Shown piece after piece: positions 1-7,472 of a stretch of DNA of 16,806 nucleotides. The DNA is from Halobacteriales archaeon SW_9_67_24 (GTDB taxonomy: Archaea; Halobacteriota; Halobacteria; Halobacteriales; Halococcaceae). Positions within the stretch are counted from its first letter, which is position 1. Each line of letters begins with the position of its first letter. Made by a program: the position numbers and the translations under genes. Where the stretch lies: NCBI GenBank assembly GCA_003022685.1, contig PXSV01000173.1:1-16806 (forward strand), read 5' to 3'. The notes under the pieces were generated by a model, which worked only from the letters and a program-made list of their open reading frames with translations, was not told where the DNA came from and ran no database searches.

Positions 1-305
1 CCGGAGGCCTCGAACACCGCCTCGGGCGTCACGGTGGGGGAGTCGATCTCCATGTGGCCCTCGCGGGTCACGAACCGATCGCGCCACGCGGCTTCGAGGT
101 TGCGCTTCAGCGCCGCGCCCTCGGGACCGTAGGTGTAGAAGCCGCTGGTGCCGCCGTAGGCTTCGTTCGCGGGGAAGAAGAAGCCGCGGCGCTTCGCGAG
201 CTCGGTCACCGTTCCGGCGTCGGCGGCCCCGGACGCTGTTTCGCTGATGGGCTCCGCGTCGCCGTTCGCGCCGTTCACGTCGTGGGGGGCGTCAGGATCG
301 GTCAT
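1..305 (-). CDS. glyS: Glycine--tRNA ligase, N-terminal part (runs off the left edge)
   Basis: Charges tRNA-Gly with glycine in the cytoplasm; class II, archaeal/eukaryotic dimeric type. Only about the first 101 residues are in the window. After a hydrophilic haloarchaeal N-terminal tail of about 30 residues comes the stretch TELAKRRGFFFPANEAYGG, then TSGFYTYGPEGAALKRN, and MEIDSPTVTPE around motif 1; these are hallmark segments of archaeal GlyRS. The ATG at 305 is chosen because GGAG (313-316, complement) lies 7 bases upstream. The start overlaps the end of the CBS-protein gene by 14 bases (292-305), so the two are probably co-transcribed and translationally coupled. The rest of the catalytic core and the anticodon-binding domain lie outside the window. 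Confidence 0.93.
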   Translation of the reverse strand, partial: MTDPDAPHDVNGANGDAEPISETASGAADAGTVTELAKRRGFFFPANEAYGGTSGFYTYGPEGAALKRNLEAAWRDRFVTREGHMEIDSPTVTPEAVFEAS

Positions 306-1097
306 ACAGGTTCTCCAGGAGGTTCGCGTCCCGGACCACGCCCACGAGGTCGCCGCCGCTCACGAGCGGGAGCTGCTCGACGTCGTTGGTGAGCATCGCC
401 TGGGCGACGTCGCGTGCGGTCTGGGTCTCGCCGACCGTGACGACGTCGCTCGTCATGAACTCCCGGACGGGTTCGGCCGGGATCTCGACGTTTCGGGTGG
501 GGAGATACCGGTTGCCGACCGCCTTGATCCCTTCCCACATCCACTCGTCGTCCTGGTTCGCGATCGACTCGCCGGTGTCGGCCTCACCCTCGACGATGCG
601 TGCCACCTCCAGCACGTCGACCTCGGTGAGAACGCCACACATCGCGGCGTCGTCGTCGAGCACCACCGCGTAGGGCACGTCGGCGTAGGAGATCTCGCGC
701 TCGGCCACCGTGAGCGGCGTCTCGATGTGGACCGTGTTCACGGTTCGAGTTGCGAGCTCGCCGACCTCGGTGTCACCGGCGACCTCGTCCTCCGCGATCG
801 CCCGGATCACGTCGGTGATGGTGATGACACCCTCCAGTTGGCCGTCAACAACGGGGACTCGGCGTGCGCCCTCCGTTACCATGAGGCGGGCGGCCTCGGC
901 GATCGACGTGTCGGCGGTCGTGGTGGTGCCTGGCGCGAGACGAGACCCCGGAACGCCTCCCCGCCGTCCTCGTCTTTGACGACGGGTATCGAGGAGAACT
1001 CGCGTTCCTGGAGGTATTCGAGCGCGTCGTCGCGCGTGCCCGGCAGCGAGACGGTGACGAGCGCATCGCGCGGCGTCATCGCATCGGCGACGTTCAT
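292..1097 (-). pseudogene. Four-CBS-domain protein, broken by internal loss and frameshift
   Basis: CBS pairs (Bateman modules) usually bind adenine nucleotides and regulate a partner; the ligand here is unknown. Frame A starts at ATG 1097 (MNVADAMTPRDALV) and gives about 55 residues of CBS1, ending GLVSR near 933. The rest reads in another frame from about 936: TTTTADTSIAEAARLM, then GARRVPVVDGQLEGVITITD (CBS2), a CBS3 around YAVVLDDDAAMCGVLTEVDV, and a CBS4 starting VREFMTSDVVTV and ending DLVGVVRDANLLENLYD. The gene spans 806 bases, not a multiple of three, and the linker plus last helix expected between CBS1 and CBS2 is absent. So this is a net loss of 3n+1 bases rather than a simple one-base error. 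A fragment of about 196 residues could start at ATG 882. It lies just upstream of and overlaps glyS. Either a true pseudogene or an assembly error. Confidence 0.8.
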
Positions 1098-1120
1098 GAT
1101 GGACCCACTGGCCGCCCGCC

Positions 1121-1127
1121 TACTAAG
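1121..1127 (-). promoter_or_regulatory. Possible TATA box for the CBS-protein/glyS unit
   Basis: CTTAGTA on the complement is centred about 27 bases before ATG 1097, the spacing expected for a leaderless haloarchaeal transcript. The match to the TATA consensus is weak. Confidence 0.35.
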
Positions 1128-1207
1128 TCGTTGCACTTCGTTCGTCACGCCGACACCGGCGACCGAGGAATCGGGCCACGACATCGACCGCGGGACGAGG
1201 GCGCTCG

Positions 1208-1708
1208 CTACTCGCTCGCGGCGGCGTAGTCCGTCGCGGGGAAGAACTTCTCGGGGTCGTCGTGCTGGAAGGAACCCAACTGCGTGCCGTCGAGGGTCCG
1301 GACGTGGGTGTACATCTCGCCTTCCTCGCTCGCGGTGTGCATGAGCTGGCGCGCCTCGCGGCCGGTTTCGGGATCGGCGAGAACGGTCACGAGGAACGTC
1401 TGACCGCCGACCTCGTTGCGGAACACGTCGTAGCGCGGGAACTCGCCGGCCGCGAACGCCGTCTCGAACGCCTCGGCGTGGTTGTCGGGGATCACGTGGA
1501 CCAGCCCGAAGCGACCCTCGACGCCCGTGTCCGGGTGTTCGGCTCCGGTGTGGCCCGCCGGGATCGTGGTCGTCCGCCACCCCTTCTCCTCGTACTCGGT
1601 GGCCAGCGCCTCCATGTCCTCGATCGTCGCCTGCCACGCGTTCTTGAGCGTGTCGGCGTTGTCGGCGGTCCGGTCCGCCCTCGTCTCCTCGTCGTGGGCA
1701 TCGGGCAT
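1208..1708 (-). CDS. Uncharacterised soluble haloarchaeal protein (166 aa)
   Basis: I do not recognise a function. The protein is acidic, has no cysteine, no signal peptide and no membrane segment. It opens with a hydrophilic stretch (1-20), then a likely helix LKNAWQATIEDMEALATEYE. A conserved-looking mixed alpha/beta body follows, with RFGLVHVIPDNHAEAFETAF, YDVFRNEVGGQTFLVTVL and MYTHVRTLDGTQLGSFQHDD. It ends shortly after PEKFFP. The pattern resembles a small haloarchaeal family of single-domain proteins; from memory it may be the one labelled DUF7529, unchecked. The start at ATG 1708 is supported by a TATA-like element at the correct leaderless distance. It stands alone between the CBS-protein gene and the transporter operon, all on the same strand. 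Confidence 0.8.
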   Translation of the reverse strand: MPDAHDEETRADRTADNADTLKNAWQATIEDMEALATEYEEKGWRTTTIPAGHTGAEHPDTGVEGRFGLVHVIPDNHAEAFETAFAAGEFPRYDVFRNEVGGQTFLVTVLADPETGREARQLMHTASEEGEMYTHVRTLDGTQLGSFQHDDPEKFFPATDYAAASE

Positions 1709-1731
1709 ACCCCGTCTCCGGCGTGCGTCCC

Positions 1732-1738
1732 GTAAAAC
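1732..1738 (-). promoter_or_regulatory. Likely TATA box of the 166-aa protein gene
   Basis: GTTTTAC on the complement is centred about 27 bases before ATG 1708, fitting a leaderless transcript. It lies in the 42-base gap after the transporter operon, so the 166-aa gene probably has its own promoter. Confidence 0.5.
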
Positions 1739-1750
1739 CTGTCGGGCGGA

Positions 1751-2167
1751 TTACGCCGCGACGTCGAACCCGACCTCCAGGACGAGCGAAACGCACAGCG
1801 CGAGCACGCTGGCGACGAACAGTTTCGCCGGTGGCGGCAGTCGCTCGTCGGACGCGAGCACGTTCCGTTCGAGCAACGGCGCACGCCGGACGAGCCCCTC
1901 GAAGGGGGTGTCCTCGCGTTCGCCCGAGGACTCGTCCTCGCCGCCTTTCCACGGTGGCGTCGGGCGGAGCTGGAACGCCGAGACGCCGAAAACGAAGAAG
2001 CCGACGAAAAACAGCACGAACTTCACGCCGACGAGAACCCCTCCAAAGGGGAGGCTCACGACCGCGGCGACGGCGATCACCGCGAGCACCCACGCGACGG
2101 CGTACGCGAGCGCGTCGAGCGCCTGGCGCGCGCGGAGCGCGACGGGTCGGTCGGTCGAGTTCGCCAT
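1751..2167 (-). CDS. Small haloarchaeal membrane protein at the end of the transporter operon (138 aa)
   Basis: Function unknown. Three hydrophobic segments are visible: about 17-40 (YAVAWVLAVIAVAAVVSL), 44-66 (VLVGVKFVLFFVGFFVFGVS) and 112-132 (AKLFVASVLALCVSLVLEVG). A charged cytoplasm-like stretch (72-110, rich in Asp/Glu) separates the second and third. The start ATG overlaps the stop of the upstream ATPase gene by one base (TGATG), so translation is probably coupled to it. It may assist the transporter, but that is inference from position only. From memory, proteins of this shape next to OppF-type ATPases in haloarchaea are labelled DUF7555; I could not check. Confidence 0.82.
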   Translation of the reverse strand: MANSTDRPVALRARQALDALAYAVAWVLAVIAVAAVVSLPFGGVLVGVKFVLFFVGFFVFGVSAFQLRPTPPWKGGEDESSGEREDTPFEGLVRRAPLLERNVLASDERLPPPAKLFVASVLALCVSLVLEVGFDVAA

Positions 2168-3561
2168 CAGCCGTCGAAGACGGTCCGTTCGAAGAACGCG
2201 CTCGGCTCGTCGTGTTCGAACTTGTGCCGGTGACAGAGGCTGGTTCGATCGGACTCGCTCACCTCGTGGTGGGCGGGCATCTCGGTGTCACACTCGCTGC
2301 CGAACTCCTCGCGGAGCACCTCCCGCGCCCGGCCTTCCTCGCCCGACCGGACGTGCTCGGCCGCCCGCTCGATCGGCTCGCTCACCGTCGACGGCACGCC
2401 AGCGAGGGGGTCCCCGGACTCCGTCGTTCCCTCGGTGCCGGTTCCCGCGTCCGTGCCCGCCGGCGTCTGGAAGACCTCCTGCAGGATCTCGTCGATGTCC
2501 GAAAAGCGGGTGTCCATCCCGAGCAGTTCGCGGGCACGCTCGGTGAGCGACCGATCCGCGCGATTGCGTTCGCGGAGGATCTCCCGGAGCACCTCGATGC
2601 GCTCCCAGAGGTCGTCGTCGATGTCGGCGTGGGCCTCCGGCCGGATCTTCGCCGGACACCGCGTGCTGAACGGACAGCCCGTCGGCGGGTCCCGGGGCGA
2701 GGGCGGCGTCCCGCGGAGGGTGATCCGGTCGCGCTGGCTCGTCGGGTCGGGCGTGGGGATCGCCGACAGCAGCGAGTGGGTGTAGGGGTTCGCCGGATCG
2801 TCGAACAGCTCCTCGCCGTCCCCGACTTCCATCACGTTCCCGAGATACATCACCGCGACCCGATCACAGATGTGGCGGACGACCGAGAGGTCGTGGGCGA
2901 TGAACAGGTACGTGAGCCCGAACTCGTCCTGGAGGTCCTCCAGGAGGTTCAGGATCTTCGCCTGGACGGAGACGTCGAGCGCGCTCACGGGCTCGTCGAG
3001 CACCACGAACTCGGGTTCGAGGGCGAGCGCGCGCGCGATCCCGACGCGCTGGCGCTGTCCGCCCGAGAACTGATGGGGGTAGCGGTAGTAGTGTTCCTCC
3101 CGTAGCCCCACGGTTTCGAGCAGTTCGCGCACCCGCTGGCGGCGCTCGCGCGAGCTGTTCCAGTCGTGGACGTCGAGCGGCTCGCGGACGATCTCGCCGA
3201 CCGTCATCCGGTCGTTGAGGCTGGACTCGGGGTCCTGGAACACCATCTGGGCGTTCCGCCGCCAGTTCTTGAGGTCATCGCCCGAGAGTTCGGTGACGTC
3301 GGTCCCGTCGAAGGAGACCGAACCGGCGGTCGCGCGTTCGAGCTGGACCAGCGTCCGGCCGAGCGTTGTCTTGCCACAGCCCGACTCGCCAACGAGACCA
3401 AGGGTCTCGCCCCGTCGGATGCCGAAGGAGACGTCGTCGACGGCCTTGACGGGGTTATCGGAGAGCAGTCCGCCCTCGCCGTAGTACGTCTTCAGGTTCG
3501 TGACCTCGACGAGCGCGTCGTCGACGACCGACTCCTCGTCGCGCTGGACGGTCTCACTCAT
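2167..3561 (-). CDS. Peptide-type ABC transporter ATPase, OppF/DppF type, with long C-terminal extension
   Basis: One of two ATPases that power import through the two permeases encoded upstream. Walker A is GESGCGKT (58-65), the Q-loop Gln is Q109, the signature is FSGGQ (165-169), Walker B is FVVLDEP (185-191) and the switch His is H223. After the ATPase core comes the oligopeptide-transporter C-terminal region (NPYTHSLLSAIPTPDP). The protein is 464 aa, about 100 to 130 longer than usual. The extra part is a charged, partly helical segment between two cysteine pairs, C296/C302 and C424/C443. Related OppD/DppD-type ATPases carry a 4Fe-4S cluster in this region, so these four Cys are likely ligands. 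The start overlaps the previous ATPase gene by 8 bases. Substrate is not determined by the sequence; peptides are the default guess. Confidence 0.93.
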   Translation of the reverse strand: MSETVQRDEESVVDDALVEVTNLKTYYGEGGLLSDNPVKAVDDVSFGIRRGETLGLVGESGCGKTTLGRTLVQLERATAGSVSFDGTDVTELSGDDLKNWRRNAQMVFQDPESSLNDRMTVGEIVREPLDVHDWNSSRERRQRVRELLETVGLREEHYYRYPHQFSGGQRQRVGIARALALEPEFVVLDEPVSALDVSVQAKILNLLEDLQDEFGLTYLFIAHDLSVVRHICDRVAVMYLGNVMEVGDGEELFDDPANPYTHSLLSAIPTPDPTSQRDRITLRGTPPSPRDPPTGCPFSTRCPAKIRPEAHADIDDDLWERIEVLREILRERNRADRSLTERARELLGMDTRFSDIDEILQEVFQTPAGTDAGTGTEGTTESGDPLAGVPSTVSEPIERAAEHVRSGEEGRAREVLREEFGSECDTEMPAHHEVSESDRTSLCHRHKFEHDEPSAFFERTVFDG

Positions 3562-4786
3562 CGATCGACACCTCGCTGTTGCTTCCCCGTCGACGGTGTG
3601 TCTCGACCGCCGCCTCGCGCGATTCGTCCTCGGGGTAGAGGAGACACGCGGCGGTGTGGTCGTTCGTGCCCTCGTTCACCGGGACCGAAACCGGATGGAC
3701 GGCTTCGCACTCCTCGAACGCCTCGGGACACCGCGGCGCGAACCGACAGTCCGTCGCGGGTTCGTTCGGCGTCGGCACGTCGCCCTCGATCGTCCGCAGG
3801 CGATCGTCGTCGGGATGTCGCCCCGGGATGGATTCGAGCAACCCCTGCGTGTAGGGGTGTTTGGGGTTCGCGAACAGCTCCTCGATCGGCGCGGTCTCGA
3901 CGATCTCGCCGGCGTACATCACATTGAGTCGGTCGGCGACCTCCGCCATCACCCCCATGTCGTGGGTGATGAACACGATCGCGAGGCCGCGCTCCTCCTG
4001 GATGCCGTTGAGGAGTTCGAGGATCTGGGCCTGGATCGTGACGTCCAAGGCGGTGGTGGGCTCGTCACAGATCAGGACCTCGGGCTCGCACGCGAGCGCC
4101 ATCGCGATCACCGCGCGCTGGCGCATCCCGCCGGAGAACTGGTGGGGGTACTCGGTGATCCGGCGTTTCGCGTCGGGAATCGAGACCGCTTCGAGCAGGT
4201 TGACCGCTTCCTCGGTCGCCGCCCGCCCACGGAGCCCCTGGTGGAGGCGAAGCGCCTCCTTGATCTGGTTGCCGACGGTGTACACCGGGTTCAACGAACT
4301 CAGCGGGTCCTGGAAGATCATCGCGATCCCGTTGCCCCGGAGCTTCCGGAGCGCCGACGGCGACGCCCGCGTCACGTCGACGTAACCCCCGCTCGGGTCG
4401 TTGCCCGACCACTCCTCGACGAAGACGAAGTCGTCGTTGCCCGCGGTCGCGGCGTGCTCGTCGTCGTCGATCCCGGCGACGTCGACCGTCTTCCCCGAGA
4501 ACGAATCGGCGAACCGTTCGAGCGTCCCGCGGTCGCGAAACCGGATCCGGCCGTCGAGAACCTCGCCGGGCGACTCGATGAGTCCCATGATCGAACGGGC
4601 GGTGACGCTCTTGCCCGATCCGGACTCGCCGACGATGCCAACGGTTTCGCCCTTGTGGACCTCGAAGCTCGCGCCGTCGACCGCGCGAATCGTCTCCTTG
4701 TCGGTGAAAAACGCCGTCCGGAGGTCCTCGACCGAGAGGATCGGGCCGCCGCGGCGGCGATCGCGGTGGAGCATCCGGGAGCTCAT
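3554..4786 (-). CDS. Peptide-type ABC transporter ATPase, OppD/DppD type
   Basis: Second ATPase of the importer. Walker A is GESGSGKS (53-60), Q-loop Q159, signature FSGGM (217-221), Walker B VLICDEP (237-243), switch His H275. The C-terminal region NPKHPYTQGLLESIPG is typical of the family, followed by four cysteines, C347, C353, C360 and C381, in the spacing of the 4Fe-4S site known from related OppD/DppD proteins. An acidic insertion of about 50 residues (about 93-145) lies between Walker A and the Q-loop, where shorter family members have a short beta turn. The ATG at 4786 overlaps the stop of permease C in the ATGA form, supporting this start; M5 is an alternative. Length is 410 aa against a usual 320 to 350. 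Confidence 0.93.
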   Translation of the reverse strand: MSSRMLHRDRRRGGPILSVEDLRTAFFTDKETIRAVDGASFEVHKGETVGIVGESGSGKSVTARSIMGLIESPGEVLDGRIRFRDRGTLERFADSFSGKTVDVAGIDDDEHAATAGNDDFVFVEEWSGNDPSGGYVDVTRASPSALRKLRGNGIAMIFQDPLSSLNPVYTVGNQIKEALRLHQGLRGRAATEEAVNLLEAVSIPDAKRRITEYPHQFSGGMRQRAVIAMALACEPEVLICDEPTTALDVTIQAQILELLNGIQEERGLAIVFITHDMGVMAEVADRLNVMYAGEIVETAPIEELFANPKHPYTQGLLESIPGRHPDDDRLRTIEGDVPTPNEPATDCRFAPRCPEAFEECEAVHPVSVPVNEGTNDHTAACLLYPEDESREAAVETHRRRGSNSEVSIDE

Positions 4787-6252
4787 GCGCCACCACCTCC
4801 GGCTGCGGCTTCGTCGGCCTTGCTCTCCTGGGCAGTGCCGCTCCCACTCCCGCTCTGTGGGTCGATCGCGTCACGGATCCCGTCGCCGAGCGCGTTGAAC
4901 CCGATCACGATGAGCGTGATCAGGATGCCGGGGATCAGCGAGATGTGCCACGACGCGGTCGCCACGTAGGGCTGGCCCGAGGAGATCGCCCGCCCCCATT
5001 CGGGGGTCGGCGGCGTGATGCCGAGGCCGAGATACGAGAGCCCGGCCACCGCGATGATGATGCCGCCGAGCGTCAGCGACGTGTAGATCAGCAGGTAGCC
5101 GATCACGTAGGGGAGCATGTGTTTGCGCATGATCGTCCGTGGTTTCTGGCCGAAGCTCTTCGCGGCGTCGATCCACTCCTCCTCGGCGATCTGAAACGCC
5201 GGGCCGCGGACGGCCCGCCAGAGGAACGGCCACTGGATCAGCACGAAGATGGCGATCAACATCACCGCACCGTTGTAGAGCTCCGCGAGCCACGTCCCAG
5301 AGAACGTCGCCGACGCGAGGATCAACACCAACAGGACCGGCAGCGCCTGGATCGAGTCGCTCGCGATGACGACCGCGAGGTCGGCGAGGCCCTTGTAGTA
5401 CGCCGTCAGCAGGGCGAACCCGGTGGCGATCAGTCCCGCCCCCACCATGGAGACGATCCCGATCATGAGCGAGATACGGGCCCCCGCCGCTAAGAAGGTG
5501 AACATGTCCTTGCCGGTCGTGAGCGTGCCGAACGGATGGAACCGTCCGAAGTCGTCGTACGACCACGGCCCGACGTTCGAATCGGGGTTGCCCTCCGAAG
5601 CCGACCCGAGGTTGGCCGTGCCGACGGTGACGTTTCTGACCTCGTCGGTCTCCTCGTCGTAGAACTCGGTGTAATGGGAGTACGGCTGCCGGAGGTTCGC
5701 CTCGGCGGTCGTCGGCCCGAGCGCGGGCGCGAACAGCGCCATCACGAGGAAGATCAACACGAGCACGAACCCGAACTGACCCCACCGATGGCTCCGGAGC
5801 CGATCGACCACGTCGTCGCGGGGCGTCCAGTCGGCGTAGCGGTAGTGTTGGCGGAACGTCCGGTAGCCGACCCAGAGCCAGCCAAGCCAGATGAACGCGT
5901 ACGCGTAGATCAACAGGACCCGGAGCAGCCACGCGTACGCCGGCTCCAGCCCGAGGAACGTGTCGACCCACTGCTGGCCGTTGTAAAAGCCGTCGTTCGG
6001 GATGAGAGAGCGCGAGAGCAGCGTCGGGATCACCTCCGAGGACTCCTCTAACCGCGAGAACAGCGCGACGCCGGGGTTGTCGGGGAAGAGCCCGCCGATC
6101 GTCGAGAGGAGCCGGAAGACGAGCCCGAGGAACGCGCCGAACTCGACCGCGACGAGCACGAGCGCGCCGAGGATCCACCGGATCGCCGGGCGCGGGTTGT
6201 CCGCGATGCGCTGTCTGAGCGGTGCGTCTTCGTCGGAAACGGTTTCACTCAT
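4783..6252 (-). CDS. Peptide-type ABC transporter permease, OppC/DppC type, with extra N-terminal helices
   Basis: Membrane permease of the importer. The canonical part starts near residue 155 (RWGQFGFVLVLIFLVMALFAP). After a periplasm-facing loop it continues through ISLMIGIVSMVGAGLIATGF, the helices around 300-345, the EAA loop (EEEWIDAAKSFGQKPRTIM, about 357-375, then LPY) and two last helices. The EAA loop docks on the ATPases. Before this core lie about 150 extra residues with two more hydrophobic segments, about 26-48 and 107-130, so the protein is 489 aa instead of about 300. The C-terminal tail is rich in Ser, Gly, Ala and acidic residues. It starts 4 bases after the permease B stop and overlaps the next ATPase gene by 4 bases. 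Confidence 0.92.
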   Translation of the reverse strand: MSETVSDEDAPLRQRIADNPRPAIRWILGALVLVAVEFGAFLGLVFRLLSTIGGLFPDNPGVALFSRLEESSEVIPTLLSRSLIPNDGFYNGQQWVDTFLGLEPAYAWLLRVLLIYAYAFIWLGWLWVGYRTFRQHYRYADWTPRDDVVDRLRSHRWGQFGFVLVLIFLVMALFAPALGPTTAEANLRQPYSHYTEFYDEETDEVRNVTVGTANLGSASEGNPDSNVGPWSYDDFGRFHPFGTLTTGKDMFTFLAAGARISLMIGIVSMVGAGLIATGFALLTAYYKGLADLAVVIASDSIQALPVLLVLILASATFSGTWLAELYNGAVMLIAIFVLIQWPFLWRAVRGPAFQIAEEEWIDAAKSFGQKPRTIMRKHMLPYVIGYLLIYTSLTLGGIIIAVAGLSYLGLGITPPTPEWGRAISSGQPYVATASWHISLIPGILITLIVIGFNALGDGIRDAIDPQSGSGSGTAQESKADEAAAGGGGA

Positions 6253-6256
6253 GGAT

Positions 6257-7318
6257 TTAGTCCTGTTCGTACCCGACGCGCGGATCGATGAGGGTGTAGA
6301 GGAGGTCCTGGACGATGTTCAGACCGACGATCAGCAGGATGAAGATGAACATCAACGAACCGAGCAACGGCAGGTCGGCGTTGAGCGCCGCATCGTAGAA
6401 CAGTACTCCGAGACCGTTAATCCCGAACACCGTCTCGACCAGCACCGAGCCCCCGATCAGGAGGAACGCCTCGCCGGTGATGATCGGGACCAGCGGGATC
6501 AGCGCGTTCCGGAAGACGTGCTTCCAGACGATCGATCGGCTCGAGACGCCCTTCGCCCGGGCGGTCTCGACGTACTCCGAATTGATCGTTTCGAGCACCG
6601 CGGTTCGGCCGAGGCGCATCTCGTTGCCCATCGATGCCGACCCGAGGACGAGCGCCGCCGGCGCGATCTTCTTGAGCGCCGCGAGGAACGATCCGTCGCC
6701 GCCCTTCCGAATCCACCAGTCGACCGGGTCCGTGATCGCGCCGAGCGGCTCCGCGAGGAAGTCGATCGGCGGCGGACCGACGATGCCCGTCGGCACGAGC
6801 CAGCCCGCCCAGTTGAACCCGAAGAGCAGGTCCTGGGACTGGACGAGGAGGGTGACGAGGATGATGGCGAGCCAGAAGTTCGGCATCGCGCGCCAGACGA
6901 TCCCGCCGAACGAGGCGAAGTAGTCGCTACCCGTGTTCGGGTTGAGACCGGCGTAGAAGCCGAGCGGGATCCCGACGAACAGCGCGATCAACACCGACCA
7001 GAACCCGAGCCAGATCGTCCGGGGCGCGTAGGAGACGATCAGGGCATACGCGCTGGTCCCCGGCTCGATGACCCACGACTGCCCCAGATTGAAGGTGAAC
7101 AGGTCGATCATGAAGTCGAAGTACTGCTGCCAGAGGGGCTGGTTCAGCCCGAGCTGGGTGCGTATCCGTTCGAGGCCCTCCGGGTCCCCGAGACCGATGA
7201 TCGCCGCCGCCGGGTCGATCGGCCCGAGCCGGATGAGCATGAACGTGATCGTCGTCCCGAATATCACGATCGGGATCGCGAGCACCAGGCGTCTGAGGAA
7301 GTAACTCCACCGGCTCAT
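6257..7318 (-). CDS. Peptide-type ABC transporter permease, OppB/DppB type
   Basis: First permease of the importer. It starts with the family-typical MSRWSYFLRRLVLAIPIVIF, with TM1 about 9-30. Further hydrophobic segments lie about 101-124, 141-160, 212-230, 276-298 and 319-341. The EAA loop is at about 247-275 (SEYVETARAKGVSSRSIVWK, then NALIP). It ends with DPRVGY, the usual end of the family. Length is 353 aa, in the usual range. Start ATG 7318 is supported by a strong Shine-Dalgarno GGAGG (complement of 7324-7328) five bases upstream. A 154-base gap separates it from the substrate-binding protein gene, while the downstream gaps are 4 bases or less. Confidence 0.94.
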   Translation of the reverse strand: MSRWSYFLRRLVLAIPIVIFGTTITFMLIRLGPIDPAAAIIGLGDPEGLERIRTQLGLNQPLWQQYFDFMIDLFTFNLGQSWVIEPGTSAYALIVSYAPRTIWLGFWSVLIALFVGIPLGFYAGLNPNTGSDYFASFGGIVWRAMPNFWLAIILVTLLVQSQDLLFGFNWAGWLVPTGIVGPPPIDFLAEPLGAITDPVDWWIRKGGDGSFLAALKKIAPAALVLGSASMGNEMRLGRTAVLETINSEYVETARAKGVSSRSIVWKHVFRNALIPLVPIITGEAFLLIGGSVLVETVFGINGLGVLFYDAALNADLPLLGSLMFIFILLIVGLNIVQDLLYTLIDPRVGYEQD

Positions 7319-7323
7319 GCGGC

Positions 7324-7328
7324 CCTCC
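7324..7328 (-). promoter_or_regulatory. Strong ribosome binding site of permease B
   Basis: GGAGG on the complement lies five bases before ATG 7318. Many haloarchaeal genes lack such a site, so it argues for a leadered or internally initiated message here. It also lies inside an 11-codon reading frame (7350 to 7315). Confidence 0.6.
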
Positions 7329-7395
7329 GCCGTGAGCGAATGGGTTCCATGCTACGCACTCGTTCGCAATCTACGGGTATCATAGTTTCGTTTGG

Positions 7396-7417
7396 GTTCG
7401 GGCAAACGTTGCCGAAC
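7396..7417 (-). other. Hairpin in the gap between binding-protein and permease genes
   Basis: GTTCG pairs with CGAAC, then after one bulged G, GCAA pairs with TTGC around a three-base loop. A second small hairpin, CCGGC/GCCGG, is at 7434-7449, nearer the binding-protein stop. No T-run follows on the minus strand, so a terminator is doubtful. Such hairpins in binding-protein/permease gaps often limit read-through or protect the upstream message; that role here is inference. Confidence 0.3.
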
Positions 7418-7472
7418 ACGAACGGCGTTGCGACCGGCAAAATCGCCGGACGAAACGGTTTCGGGGGCCGCG

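Noticed and set aside
1723..3105. Very long plus-strand open frames opposite the transporter genes (also 3500-4969 and 6002-7750)
   Set aside because: They are the antisense of clear ABC transporter genes; composition is Arg/Glu/Asp-rich without any recognisable domain.
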